Shown piece by piece: positions 46,261-59,562 of a stretch of DNA of 64,000 nucleotides. Numbering within the stretch: position 1 is the first letter of the stretch; every line of letters starts with the position of its first letter. Source of the DNA: Vitrella brassicaformis (Eukaryota > Sar > Vitrellaceae); contig CDMY01000182.1 in the NCBI GenBank assembly GCA_001179505.1, positions 112,301 to 176,300 of the forward strand, read 5' to 3'. The notes below the pieces were generated by a model. That model was not told the DNA's origin, made no database searches, and worked only from the letters and a program-made list of their open reading frames with translations. Both the position numbers and the translations under genes were made by a program.

Positions 46261-49127
46261 TTAGTCGGTCCTGAGCTTGGTGCCGCTGTCACTCTGCAGC
46301 GCCTTGCTGTGCGCGGCTTGTCCCTGCTGAGCCAGCATCGGACACAGCTTCTTGTGGCGAGACCAATCCAACACCTGCACACAACCACACACACAGCCAC
46401 CCACATGGACACGTGTACACGTGCGTAGGTAAGTGTGCGTGTGTGTTCGGGTGAGGGGAGACAGGCACACCTGGCATTCGCGAGAGCAGTAGAACTCCCT
46501 GCGGCACTTGGAGCAACGCTTCTCGGCCTGCACACACACACACACACGAAGGGATCGATGCACACACACGTGTTTGTGTGTGTGTGTGTGGGTACCTACC
46601 GGTTTGCCGCACTGCGGGCATGTTGGGTTGGTCTCCTCTATCGTGTCCATGTTGTCACACAACACACGCATCAAACTGAAAGTCAAGACAAGACGAGTCA
46701 ACAAAGACACAGCACAGGCAGAGAAACTCGTCGCTAATGGGCTCTCTCTGTCTGTATGTCTGTCTGTGTGTCTGTGTGTCTCTGCTCGTATGGTGGGTGG
46801 GGAGTGTGTGTGACCTTCTGGTCTCCTCGGAAGTGTCTCTCTTCAGGAACACGTCGGCAAGCTGCCTGAAGCCACGGAGTGTCTGTGTTCTGTCTGTGTG
46901 TGGGCGTGGTGTGCGTATCGGACAGATAGGTGGGATGCGCACCCACCTCTTTGCAATTTCCTCCCACCGCCCTCTGTACTTGGCCAGCAACCCCTCACGA
47001 ATGGCAGCCACCTACACACACACTCACACAATTGCTGTCCATATCCACTCGTGTCTTGCATGTCATGTGTGTGATAGGCTGCCTCCCTCCCTGGGTACCA
47101 GTTCGACAATGAATGGTGATGTGGACGGCGCGGCGGGGAGGTTCCCCTGGATAGACATCTCCTGCACGACACCGACACCAACCAACACACACACACACAT
47201 GTACACACATTGGATCGGATCGGATCGGATCGCGTCCCTTCCTCCTTCTCTCCCTCTCACTCACTGACTCAGTCACGCACCTCGAGAACTCTTCTGAGGT
47301 CGAGGAGTGGGGGGATCTGGTCGCACACCACCTCGCCCAGGTGCCGACGCATCTGCATCCATCCGTACACACATACATACATACACACATATCATGTGTA
47401 CGTGGGTGGTGTGAGTGAATGTGTGGATGCATCCATCTGAGTATCTCTCTATGTGGTTGGTTACCTTGAGCAAGTTCTGCTTGCGGAAGTTTGTTATCTC
47501 ATAGCTGGACAGACACAGACAGACAAAGGAAGCTTGAAGGATGGATGGACACATTCCGCCGCTCCCTCCCTCCCTCCCTCCCTCATTTACTTGGCCATGC
47601 AGTCACGGTCCATCACAAGATTGTAGATCGACAGCAACACCTACACGCGAAGCACGAAACACCATCCATCCATCCATCCATGAGACGATCCATCCATATG
47701 GATGCATGGATCGTGTGTCTGCTTTACCTGTCCCTGCACTCTGGGCATCGTCGAGTCGCCATCAGCCACTGGCTGCCACACACTACACAGAGAGGTGCAC
47801 ACACACACGAGGAACCCACACAGCACATGAACAGGCGGATGGATGAATAGCGTGCCCAGCACCGTAGTGCGGTGCACCGCACCTGTTTTCGTATTTCTCG
47901 ACCCGGCCTCTGCTGTTTTCTCTCAGCCACGGCTGGGCGTCCATCAGCGGCACCAAGGACAGCAGCCAATCTACACATCAATCAGAGACACAGGGACACA
48001 AAGACACAAAGACAGACACAGAAATAGAAAGTGGTCGCATCAGGTCGGCGCGAATGAATGGGTCCCTCCCTCCCTCCCTCCCATCTCAACTCATCTCATC
48101 TCTGTCAGCTCACTCACCTTGTTGCTCGACGATTCTCTTGACGACCGGTTTGGGGAGCTCCTGGCTGTACTCTGTGACCGAGTGTGTGAGCGCTATCGCA
48201 CCCATGCACACCTGGAAGGCGCTGTCGGCCTCCTGCCGACACAACACCTGCAGGCAGGGATATGCATCCACACATCCAGACAGACAGGCAGACAGACCAA
48301 TCTCTCATCTCTGCGGGCCGACCTCTCTGTTCGTCGTGTCGCCATTGCCGCTGCTGGTGGTGCTGGCGGTTCTGGAGGTGCTGGTGCGAGTAGTGTTGTG
48401 TGTGAGTGCGACGGCTGCCTGCAGCCGGCGGTGCATGTAGTCGACGAGGTCGACGAGGGCGTCTGTGGCGGCCAGTGCGGTGACGGTCTTCTTGTGGAAT
48501 ACCATGCACTCCAGCAGGTTGACCAGAATGGACTCGTGCAGCAGCTGAAAAGAGGGGGAGGGAGGGAGGGACCTATGTGCCATTTGTGCCGTGCTGCGTA
48601 CGGGGATGTAGTTTTTGATGGCTGGGAGGTCGACGAAGGAGTCTTGTTTGAGCAGGTGGGGCAGCACGCACTCACGCCAACACTCAATCACCACCAACTC
48701 ATGAACCAACACCTCCAACTACACACACAACACACATCTATAGTCCGCCCCCCCTCCCTCCCTCCCTCCCTCTCTCTGCCTCTCTGCCCATGCGTGTCCA
48801 ACCTTTTCGTGCGTGATGATAAGATCCACCACGTACTCGTCATTGGCGTGCTGGGCCTGCAAGTGCGCCAAAGTGTTCAGCCGCTGCACAGTCGTGTGCT
48901 GACCCAACCACCTGCACACGCACACAAATACACAAACAGACAAATCAGCACATTCATGACGCACACACACACCCTGCCGGTGGATGCATTTCGCTTCCAC
49001 AACTCACTCACCTTGGCGTGCCGACATCCTCTATGCTGAAGGTCTTGAGGCCCTGGACGAGGTGCTCGGCCTCGAAAGGCGTCAGGTCGCTGCCGCCAGA
49101 CACCGACGACGTCAACAGTGACTGCAT
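46261..49127 (-). CDS. ZMYND10: ZMYND10 (BLU) MYND-finger axonemal dynein assembly factor
   Basis: A cytoplasmic factor that works with HSP90-type chaperones to preassemble ciliary dynein arms. The protein starts MQSLLTSSVSGGSDLTPFEA. Next come helical repeats, HLVQGLKTFSIEDVGTP, LITHEKLEVLVHELVVIECW, LLECMVFHKKTVTALAATDA, LVDLVDYMHRRLQ, VLLSIYNLVMDRDCMAK, YEITNFRKQNLLK and WEEIAKRQLADVFLKRD. The MYND finger closes it: CPQCGKPAEKRCSKCRREFY, then CSRECQVLDWSRHKKLC. Order and wording follow animal ZMYND10 from end to end. A Thr/Ser-rich stretch (TTRTSTSRTASTTSSGNGD) interrupts the middle, where other orthologues are also variable. About twelve introns are inferred. The gene implies a motile flagellated stage. 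Confidence 0.93.
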
Positions 49128-49610
49128 CCTGTGTAGGGTGGGTCAAGTGTGTCATGCAGCTCAGACAGAGAGGAGACGGGCACGTCCGTCAGGAAGAGAG
49201 AGAGACGGTCTTCATCTCATCTGAAATGGACACAGACGCAAACGAAGCGCAAACGAGTCAGTCAGGAGGGCCTGGCTGCTGGGGGCTCTGCTTGCGTGCC
49301 TACATGCTTTGAGGAGATCTTGTCACCAAAGAAGGCTAAGCTCGCAGAGCGATCTCTCCGTGAAACGCTCCCCCCAAAAAGGAGACGCGCCAGCCACAGG
49401 TTGACCACGGTCCGCGCCGACACTGCTGCTGCTGGTCTGCAGACTCGACGCATCTGCCAGATCTCCACCCATCCACCTCGGGCCATTGTCTATCTGTCGA
49501 CATCTGTCAAGGCAGCCAGGCAACAGTGCCGCCCAGCCATCCATCCATCCTTCTGCGTACAGCTATCGATCAGTGAGTGAGTGAGTGAGTCAGCGAGTGA
49601 GTCACGAAGG

Positions 49611-52600
49611 ATGGCGATAGCAGAGGAGATGCACATCGACCGCATCCTCATTCTGGACTTCGGCAGCCAGTACAGCCACCTCATCGTCAGGAGGTGCCGC
49701 GAGATCGGCGTCTATGCCGAACTCATGAGATGCGACACTAACATCGACGACATACGCAACTTTAGCGCCAAAGGTGGGAGGGACATGGGAGGAGGGTCGG
49801 TTCGATGATCACGGCAAATGTGTGTCTGTGTGTCAGGTATCATTTTGTCTGGCGGGCCATACTCTGTGTATGAGGAGGAGGCGCCCCACTGCGTGCCGGC
49901 CTTCTGGCAGTACGTCGACCAGACACACATGCCGCTCCTCGGCATCTGCTATGGACTGCAGGTCAGTCGGTACCCCTAGGGGATCTTTCCATCCGTCCAG
50001 ACGGACAGACAGCACGCCCTCACGCACTCCTAGGTGCACTCTCTGTGCGTGTGTGTGTTGTGTGTGTTGTGCAGGAGATGACGTATGCGTTGAAGGGCAA
50101 GGTGTCTGCGTCGGCCAAGCGCGAGTACGGCCATGCGGAGCTCATGATGAAGGAACTCAACGCCGAAGAGAGAAAGGTATGGTGGGCCAGCCACTCAGCA
50201 CTGCGTCATTTCATTCATGCGTCGGTTCCATGGATCTCTCCCTCTGTCAGCTCGACAATCAGGCCAACCACTCCCCTGCAGTCAACGGCGTCCCGACTGC
50301 CCCGAGGGACAGCGAGCCAGACCCTAACCAGGTGCCACACACACGGAACCAGCCACCACACAATACTCGTTGCTTCTGGATGGATGGATGGATGGATGAC
50401 GATTCATTCTGTCTGTCTGTCTGTCTGCCTGGTTGGTTGTGTGTGTGGTCGGATCACCCATCAGGTGCATGACAACCCGACGGCGGTGTCGCCCAACGTG
50501 CACCGGCTGTTCCAGGGGCTGGTGCACAACCCCACTCGCGTCTGGATGTCGCACGGAGACAAAGTCACACAACTTGCACCAGGTGAGGTGGGGTGGGTGG
50601 GGGGACACACACACACAGACATACGCACCACAACACATACGCACGCACACAAATGTGCACGTGACTGACAAGCACCAATGTGACGATCGGCAATTTGTGT
50701 TGTGTGTGGTGTTGTGTAGGTTTCCAGGCGATAGCAGTGACGCCCAGCAGTGAGTATGCCTGCGTGGCGCACCTCGAGAAACAAATGTTCGGACTGCAGT
50801 TCCACCCAGAGGTCAGTCAGTGCTGACACACAGATAGACACACAGACAGACAGACAGACCCACCGTATCTGTGTGTGTGTGCAGGTGACGCACACAGACG
50901 AGGGCACCCAGCTGATTCGCAACTTCATCCTCAAGATCTGCGGTGCGGTGCCGTCGTGGAATATGAAGAACTTCGCACACACGGAAATGGAGCGACTCAG
51001 ACGACAGGCAAGACACCACGCCACATCACACGCCATGCATAGAACCACACACAGCCACGCACAGAGAGGCGGGGAGAGAGAGATAGGGTATTGTCTGCCT
51101 TTGTTGTGTGGTTGGCTGGTTGCAGATCGGCGAGCGTCACGTGTTGGGTGCGCTGAGCGGCGGGGTGGACTCTACTGTGGCGGCGGCCCTGCTGCACAAA
51201 GCCATCGGACACAAGTTCCATGGTACGTGTGTGTGTGGGTGCGTGGGTGGGTGCGTGTGTCTCAGAATGAGCTTTCGGTGTTTTGGTGTCTTTCTGTGTA
51301 TTCTCGTGTGTGTGTTCTGTAGGCGTGTTGATTGACACTGGTTTGCTGAGAATGCACGAGGGGCCGGAGGTCATCCAGAGGCTCAAACAGTGAGGAGCAA
51401 ACCAGACACGGCAGCCAGCCAGCCCAGCCCGTCTAGATGTGTGTATGTTATGTGTGTTCTGTAGGCACATCCCCGGCCTGCAGGTGGACTGCATCGACGC
51501 CACCCAGGAGTTCTTCGACGCACTCAAGGGTACGTACCTACGCACCCACCCACCCACGCACACAGGCAGGCAGGCAGGGAGGCATCGACCAGGCCCACAA
51601 CACAGATGCACACCAACAGACAGACAAGCACAGAGAGAGAAGTGGAAACGTATCGCATGTATGTTTGTGTGTCTGTCTGTCTGTCTGTCTGTGTGTGTGT
51701 GCTGGCAGGTGTGACCGATCCCGAGAAGAAGCGCAAGATCATCGGGGGTCTGTTCATCGAGTGCTTCGAGAAGGCCACCAAGGAGCTACACCTTCCCGTA
51801 GAAGGCGGCTTCCTCCTGCAGGCACACCACACCACACCACACACACCTAGACCTCCCCCCCTCTCTCTCTCTCAACACACACGCGCCCATATGCTGATGC
51901 GCCTCTCTCTGCCTCTCTGTGTGTCTGTCTGTCTCTCTCTGTGTGTGTGTGTGTGCGCAGGGCACACTGTATCCTGATGTGATTGAGTCGATATCGTTCA
52001 AGGGCCCCTCGGCGACCATCAAGACGCACCACAACGTGGGGGGCCTCCCGGCCAAGATGAAGCTGCAGGTGCTCGAGCCACTCAGGGAGCTCTTCAAAGG
52101 TAGGTACCCTCGCTGACACGATCGTAGCCTCTACTGCCTGTTCCTGTGCCTGTGCGTGTATGGATTCCTTCCCCGTGTGTTGTGTGGCGGTGTGCAGACG
52201 AGGTGCGCGCATTGGGGATGGAGCTGGGCATTGACCGCTCGTCTGTCTGGCGGCACCCCTTCCCCGGTGAGCCACCTGAGCGGAGCGTGCCTCGATCCAT
52301 CCACTCATGCTCTATGATATGATGTTGTTGTATGTTTGTGTGTGTGTCAGGTCCTGGGCTGGCCATCCGGATCCTCGGCGAGATCACCCGAGAGCGGGCT
52401 GACATCCTGCGACAGGGTTCGTGTGCACCCAATGCGCACACTCTCACAGACAGATACTCACTCTCACAGCAACGATTGTCTGTCTGTCTGTCTCGTCTGA
52501 GTGCAGCGGATGACATATTCCTGGATGAGATCCGCAAGAGCGGCGACTATGACAAGATCGGTCAGGCCTTTGTGGTGCTCCTCCCAGACGTCAAGTCAGT

Positions 52601-52963
52601 CGGCGTCATGGGCGACTCAAGAACATACGAAATGGTACGGTACCATCTCAGACATACACACACTCACACAGACGGCCGCAAAGGGGGAAGTGGATGTGCC
52701 GTGCTGCGTGTGTCAGGCGTGTTGCATCCGTGCGGTGGCGACGAGCGATTTCATGACGGCTGACTGGTACCACATGCCCTACGATGTCCTGGTCAGCCAC
52801 ACACACACACATACAGAGAGAGAGAGAGATCCATATGTCTTGTGTGTGTGTGTGTTTGGATCAGGCGCGTTGCTCGAGCCGCATCATCAACGAGGTGACA
52901 GGCATCAACAGGGTCTGCTACGACATCTCATCCAAACCACCAGCCACCATCGAATGGGAATAA
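49611..52963 (+). CDS. guaA: GMP synthase, glutamine-hydrolysing
   Basis: Converts XMP to GMP with glutamine and ATP in the cytosol. An N-terminal class I glutaminase domain begins [20 protein letters not shown], with [17 protein letters not shown], the nucleophile loop [10 protein letters not shown] and the His/Glu pair in [12 protein letters not shown]. The ATP pyrophosphatase domain has the PP-loop [32 protein letters not shown], and [20 protein letters not shown], and the C-terminal dimerisation domain has the XMP-binding [17 protein letters not shown] and ends PPATIEWE, close to the usual PPGTIEWE. A lineage-specific insertion of roughly 30-35 residues rich in Asn/Pro ([20 protein letters not shown]) sits in the glutaminase domain. 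The start at 49611 gives [12 protein letters not shown]; the frame is open slightly upstream but without an ATG. All catalytic residues are intact. Confidence 0.96.
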
Positions 52964-53899
52964 CTCAACAAACACCTCACACACTTAGTCACTTACACAG
53001 ACAGGCATACAGGCCATCTCCATCTCTCTCTCTCTCTCTCTCTCCATCCATGTCGCTCTCGCTCTGTCTGCGTACGCCCCGCCCATACATATGCGCACGA
53101 CCGACACGCCACAGCTCTTTTTTCCTCAGCTTGCTGGCTGCACCACACCCACTTGGCTGGCTGAGCTGATGTGGTGTGGCGGTTGGTGTCTTCTCCCTCC
53201 ACCCCTCAGCCGGTGCTGGTTGGTCATTTCCGTGGTTTTTCGTACCCTCCTGGATGAATGGATGGATGGATGACTGTGAAGGCGTGAGTGTGTCGCATCG
53301 TTCAGGAAGGAGCGATCTCTGTGTGCGTGTGTGTGTGTGTGTGTGGCTGCTGTGTCTCGTGCGAGTGAGACGAGCGAGCTTCTTGACGTGGTGTCATTTG
53401 CAGCTGTCATGACACACACAGTCCAGGGACAGCCGAACCAACCCTGCCTCTGACTGACGGTGGCCATGACATTACCTGTGTGTGTGCACGTGGTCTTTCC
53501 GTCCAGAAAGCTCTACAAGTGCCCCGGATCTATCTCTTATACACCCACCCACTCAACTCACTCACACACACGCACGCCACGCGTCGCGTACCCATAAACT
53601 GCTCATGTCCATCCATCCATCCATCCATTCGTCCCGCACAGCAAAAAACAGAAGGCACAGAGAGCCTGCCTTCCCATCCAGGTCTCTCTTGTGTGTATGG
53701 TCTCGCTGACTCTCGCATGGCAAACAAAACCAGCACCAATCGCAGCTCTCAGCTCACGCCCCCCGCTCTCCTGCCTTAGTATATTATATACACAGCAATG
53801 GTACACATGTTGGTGGTGTGCACCACTCAGCTCGTGTGCGGGGGGTACAGGATTCCATCCATCCATCCATCCATCTCCATGTGCCCAGACACATGCCGA
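52964..53899. other. Convergent intergenic region
   Basis: Between the GMP synthase stop and the 3' end of the next gene. CT, GGAT and CA runs occur. Nothing coding was identified on either strand. Confidence 0.5.
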
Positions 53900-55847
53900 T
53901 CATGAAGTCGATTGTGCCGGGTAGATATCAGCGTCTCGCGCAAGGATCTCTGTCGTCTCAAACGTCCTGCACACACACACAGAGGGTTTGAGCAGAGGCC
54001 AATCTTTCCGTTCCGTCCATCCATCCTTCCCCCTCAGCCCACTACCTGAGTGAAGGCCCATAAGTCCTGAATTTCCTGTCTGCCTGGTAGCGGCGCATGT
54101 CGGGTGTCCAGTCGAGTGATAGCGCCCCCGCCTCGCCCTCGCCGATCGACAGGGGGAAGGACAGCGTCAAGTGGCCGTTGAAGAACAGCTGTACCAAACA
54201 AACAACACACAGATCTCCGTTCAACGGACATTCTCTCTCTCTCTCTCTCTCATGTGTCTGTCTCATGTGTCTGTCTGTCTGTCTGCCTGTTTACCGACCT
54301 CAAAGTAGTTCTGGCCGATCCGCTCGGCTGGCTTGTCATAGAGACCGTGCCCCCATTCACCTGCACACACAACACCCATCCATCCATCCATCCATCCATA
54401 TACGTGACCACAGTACAAAGATACAGCGCCTGCTGTTCGCGTGCGCATGAGTGATTGGTGGATTGGTGGATTGATGCCCACTGACTGACCGTAGAAGGCG
54501 TCTTCGTTGGCCAGAGGCGGCTCCCCGAGCCGCTCGCGGATGACCGCCAGCTGCCTCAAAGTCCACACTTTGCGTGGAGGTGTCCCTGTCTCTGTCTCTG
54601 CGTCTGTGTCAGGTGGTGTGCTCTCCCGTTGGAAGCCGAACACACCCCGCACCCTCCGGCCCTCTGACTTGATGCCGACCTGACGCGCACAACAGACAGA
54701 CAGACAAGCAGACAGACACCCATATCAATCGCATGAATGAAATGCCATCGCCTCTCTCTCTCCCCTCGTTGCTTGGTTTACCTCCGTCCAGATGATGTCG
54801 TCTTGGCTGTTGATCTTGTCGTCGGCCGACGAGAGGATGGGTGCGAGGGGCACTGAGGCAGACTGCGGGGCGGGCACCCACGAGGGGGATGGGAACCCCG
54901 CCAGCGTGAACGCATTCCCAACTATCTGGACCGACCGACCGACACAAAGCAAAGGACACAGATGATGAAATACACCAGAGATGTACACCTGTGTGTGTGT
55001 GTGTGCATTTGACGCGCACACACACACACCTACCTGGTTGCCTTGTTTGGCCCGGAAGTCGTGTGGATAGTACACGACCTCCATGGGCAGGGGATAGCCC
55101 TGCCGGGCACTGCCGGCACCGCCACCGTCCTTGACGGGCACCTGGGACGACGTGATCCTCAGCAGTCGGTACCCCAGCTTCGGATCACTCTTGACAGCGA
55201 TAGTCGTCTCTATCGACGCCGTCTCTGACACACAACACATACACACCCAGAGAGAGAGGGGGAGAGATGGATGGGTGGGTGCATGTGCTACATGCAGGTG
55301 AGCAAGTTGAAGAAAGCGGGCGGCCATGGTCACTCACTCACCGACCGTTTTTCAGTATGATGAATGGGGCGGGGAGGGGGGAAGAGGACGCTGCGGCGGT
55401 GGTGCCCTCTTCGCCTTGTTTCGCCTTGGCTATCTGGTAGATCTGGGCGACCCCATACCAGGTACCCACATGCTCCACCATCTTGTTGAACTTTATCACA
55501 GACAGACAGACAGACAGACAGAACAAAGCCGGCCGGCATGTGTCTGCATCTACTCGTCTGTCTATCTGTGCGCACCGAACCTGCCATGCGTCATTGTCGG
55601 CGAGTTCCCTCGCTCTCCGCCTCAGATACTCATCATCATCCAGCCCGTCGTACTCATCGCCATACTGCTGCAGCTGCTGCAGCTTGCCTCCTTCCCGTCT
55701 CTCTGGCCGCCTCCAGGGAAAAGCTGACCGCAGGAAGGTCCTTCTGCCGCCACACACGCTGGTTCTGCCGATGGTGCTGAGGAAGGCGCCGCTCTCGCAC
55801 ACCACTGCAATCAGCAGACATAGCAACACCGCCGCGCTGGACAGCAT
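53900..55847 (-). CDS. Predicted plastid-targeted protein, possibly DUF3598/calycin-like
   Basis: The start MLSSAAVLLCLLIAVVCESG is a signal peptide. It is followed by AFLSTIGRTSVCGGRRTFLR, a Phe-containing, Arg/Ser-rich transit peptide as in plastids of red-algal origin. Mature exons read MVEHVGTWYGVAQIYQIAKA, TASIETTIAVKSDPKLGYRL, YPLPMEVVYYPHDFRAKQGN, FTLAGFPSPSWVPAPQS, DDIIWTEVGIKSEGRRVRGV, EWGHGLYDKPAERIGQNYFE, FFNGHLTLSFPLSIGEGEAG and a last in-phase exon ending AQSTS (stop 53900-53902). 'N.G.W.G' near the start followed by beta-strand repeats suggests the DUF3598 calycin-like family of cyanobacteria and plastids. I base that on pattern only. A role in pigment or lipid binding would be typical of the fold but is not shown here. 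Confidence 0.6.
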
Positions 55848-56416
55848 TGGGAGCCAGATCTCCTTAGCTAGTCTCGCAAACAGTGAGCTCGCAAAAGTGT
55901 GATGCTGCGACGTTGGGACGTGACGTGATGCTGCTGTGAATCCGCGACGCTGAATCCGCTGCTGCCGTGAATCCGCCGACATCATCCGTACAGTTCACAT
56001 GAAACCGGATATGTTGCGACTTGATGAGTCTGTGGCCGAGTGGATCTTGCACCTGGATCAGCGCAAACACCAAGAGCAGCAGGGCACCACTGAGATGACG
56101 ACGCATCTCGTTCAGCCGCATTGTGTGTGTGTATGTGTGTGTGTGTGTGTTTGTGTGTGTGTGCAGTGCGTCTGTGTGGTCGGCGTGGCGAAGAAGCACG
56201 AGGACGAAGGCAGACGCACTGACTTGATCGGCGCATTCGCGTGAAAGATCAGCACTTGCGGTAAGTATCATTCTGGATGTCGGGTGTGTGTGTGTGTGTT
56301 GTGACTGCGTGTGCCACACAAGTCCGATTGCTGCCATCATGCTACATGTACCCGTGCTTTGCTTTAGAGCCTGCCTGGTGGGCTCTCTCTCCCTCTCTTT
56401 TCTGCAGGAGAGGGTT

Positions 56417-57583
56417 ATGGATGTACTTTTCCGCTACCGCAGCCAGAGGGAACTGTGGTGGTTTGATGTGCGCGGAGTGACGGTTGAGATACCGATCACG
56501 GTGGGTGGTCTCCGCGGGACCGTCTTCGAGCAGCTGAGAGCAAGAGGGTTTCCTCTGTGAGCATACACACATACATCCACGTGTTACAGTACATACTTGT
56601 ATGTGTCTGTCTGGGTCGCTCTCTCTCCTCAGCCATTGTGGCTCCAACGAGCTGACTTTCCCCGAGGATGCGGACCTCAACGATGCCGATGACACGGCCA
56701 TCGTCGACTTCATACTCCAGGAGTATCTGTCGCCGGATGACGGTGCGGTTCTCGTCGTGGAGGCACCCGACGGCCCACGCATCACGCGATACTTCAAGCT
56801 CGTTTGGGACACGACGACAAACATTGGGTTGGAAGACCACCAGAAGAACATCAACGCGCCGACAGGGGGTATATTCACACTGAAGTTCCGCGACGGCGCC
56901 AATGGAAGCCAGCTATTGTACGCCATCATGGACATGAGAAAAGAGGAACTCAGGTAATTAATTAGTCATGAGCACATTTATATCACTAGTTGGTCGTGTG
57001 GATGTCCACACTATGGTGGATGGAGTGTCGATGTGTGTGTGATGTGTGCAGGCACACCAACGAGGCCCTCGTGGGGTACCGTGACTTCATAGTAGGCTTT
57101 GGCTTACCCACCACTGCTGACACGTTCGGAGAGCTTGGGAGAGACCGGGACCATCCAATTATCGTCACCGCCCCGCCTCCCCCGATGCCGGCTCCCCCGA
57201 GCCCTTGTAACGAACACACACGCACACACACACACACACACATCCTCTCAATGCCACTGCTTGCGCGTCTCTTTGTGTGTTCTGCCTGTACGTTGTGCCT
57301 GCAGCGTTGTGGCAGCGCTGCGAAGACTGCATGCGGTAATCGTACAAGGGGACACATCGAGTCCATCTCACCTGTCATTGACGCATCTTCTCGTGTCTGC
57401 AGGTCAACATTCTCGAGTATCTTCGGCTTCCAACAAAGGAGTTCTTCGTCGGAGGAGTCGGCTACCTCTGAGCCGCTGATTAATCAGCCGGCGAATGATG
57501 TGAAGGCATTGCTGATGAATCGGTGGTCCATCGATAGTCGGTGGATCCGTAGGTGGTTCACAGGGCATAGGGGGATGACGTGA
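56417..57583 (+). CDS. Uncharacterised protein with DWNN/ubiquitin-like N-terminal region
   Basis: The ATG lies just after a TCTGCAG acceptor, so a 5' non-coding exon is likely. The N-terminus reads MDVLFRYRSQRELWWFDVRG, then ITVGGLRGTVFEQL, a Leu/Asp-rich stretch, and EYLSPDDGAVLVVEAPDG. This pattern (an F-x-Y/F-x-S opening, a central 'L...I' helix, and 'EY...dd..VlV...P') recalls the DWNN domain of RBBP6-type proteins. Later exons read LVWDTTTNIGLEDHQKNINA, GIFTLKFRDGANGSQLLYAI, HTNEALVGYRDFIVGFGLPT, a Pro-rich linker (PPPPMPAPPSPC) and a Ser-rich tail ending TGHRGMT. No RING or zinc knuckle typical of RBBP6 follows, so the DWNN reading is tentative. Confidence 0.5.
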
Positions 57584-58587
57584 GGGAGGGGGTTCTCACT
57601 CACACACAATGTGGACGAATCAAGTACATGGGTCCGCGCCTGCGTGCCTTCTCGATCACCGGCTCCGCGTGTGTGTTATTTATGGGGCCACGACATTGGA
57701 TGATTGTTTGTCAATCGGTGTCACCCATGTAACTCATGCACCACCCACCCACCCACCCACCCCCTCACACACAGACAGACAGACAGACAGACGTGTATGT
57801 CATTGAATGTCTCAGCCAGCCAGCTAGCCAAACCGCTCCAAGCCACATAGACACTGGTGACACAGACAGACAGACAGACGAGCGACAGGAGAGCTGCGCA
57901 TCGACCGGGCCCACCAGCACCACACACACAAAAGCGCACACACAGCATCCAGTGCACTCACCCGCCAAACGGCAAGCCGGGCAAGGAAGGACAGACAGAC
58001 AGGAAGACAGGCAGGCAGGCAGGCAGGCGCTGCCAGGTAGGGAGGAGTAGAAAGAAAGAGAGTCGGGCAGCCCATCCATCCATCCATCCATCTCATGGTC
58101 CTAGGAAAGCCGCCCCATTCTCTCTCTCTCTCGTCTCTCTGTCCCTCCCTCCCTCCCTCCCTCTCTGTTCAAATCAGCCAGCCAGCCGCATGTCATGTTG
58201 ACACCCACTAGTCGCCCAGCCCCACACACCCACACACAGGGGTGACTGATTGATCAGGCAGACAGTCAGGCAGGCAGGCAGGCAGGATCTCTGAGATCTG
58301 TCTGTCTGTTTTTGTGTGTGTCTGTGATGCCGTCCAGCCATAACAGAGGGAGTTTGTGTGATTAGGGGCGGGCGGGCAGGCCTTACACATGCACACACAG
58401 CACACCCAGGTACACACAACAGCAGCTTGGGCAACACAAGAGGAAGCGCTGGTGGATGTGTGTCTACGCCCATCGGTCGGCTGCCAAATGAAGAGACAGA
58501 CAGACACACACACAGACACACAGACACACAGGATGAACCACTTTGTGTGTATCTTGTTGCACTTGTCTCTCTCTTTCCCCCAATCTC

Positions 58588-58622
<35 letters not shown>

Positions 58623-58640
58623 GTGTGCGTGCGTGTGTGT
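57584..58640. other. Repeat-rich intergenic stretch
   Basis: Dominated by CAGA, CAGG, CCAT, CT and CA runs. No supported exon was found. Confidence 0.5.
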
Positions 58641-59010
58641 TTGTGTGTGTGTGTTCGGCTGGTGGACATTTGTCTATATGCACCCGGCTATTTCAACGAG
58701 GCGTCGAGGCCGAGACAGTGGCGGGCCGTCCGGTGGCAGTCACACCGCCACCACCAAAGACATTCATCGAATTCGTCAAGTCAAGAATGGCCAGGCAGCG
58801 AGGGACACCCTCCTCTACGTCCCTTGTTCTGTCTGGCTTGTGTGTAGGTTGAGGACCAGGGCTCGCTCCTCAAGTTGACGGACCGCAAAGGAGATAAAGG
58901 TGGCCGCCTCGCAGTACGCTTCCTAATGGCCGCCAGGCCGACCACCAGGACGATACCGAAGCCGAAGGGCCGCGGCTTTTGGACCAGTGCGTGGCTTCTG
59001 GGTGCACGTT
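58641..59010 (+). pseudogene. Exon-like segments next to a relic of the anchor-family first exon
   Basis: After a TG-rich tract one segment reads IHRIRQVKNGQAARDTLLYV, and one following a TGTGTAG acceptor reads VEDQGSLLKLTDRKGDKGG. Immediately behind, on the opposite strand (about 58926-58970), is a degenerate copy of the anchor-family start encoding FGFGIVLVVGLAAI, without its Met and downstream exons. These are best read as pieces of duplicated genes. Confidence 0.3.
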
Positions 59011-59562
59011 CAGGTCAGATGCCCACACAAACTCTCTCAACTCAAAGGGCTGTCAGATCAGTGTCATGTTTGCTTGTATGCGTGTCTGTCTGTCTGTCTG
59101 TGTCAACGGATGTGTGCACCGTGCCTGTCTGCACAATGCCATCATGTTTTTGTTGTTCGAGAGGTTTTTGGGCAACGTCTGAGTGTGCCTTCGATCTCGG
59201 CATCATGTCGGGTGTAGATAGATAGACATTCAGGTCTCCCTCCCTATGTGTGTAGTACCGAGGAGTTGTATGTGTTGTGTTTCTGCCTGTAGCGTGCATT
59301 GCAAATGAGTGCACAGCGAGAGCTCTTTGAGGGAAGATGCATGTCCATCCGTCCGTGTTTTTGTTCTTTTGGTGTCAGTCAGCCAGTCATCAGTCATTGT
59401 CCATCCACACCACACCGCACCCGGCCTGCCTGCCTGCCTTGATCCACTGACTGACTGACGTACATGACACACCCACCCACCCAGATGCGATCGATGCATG
59501 GAGTACGCAAAGAAATGAATGGGGCTGCCTGCCGGCTGCATTCCACGGTCTCTCTCATCCAC

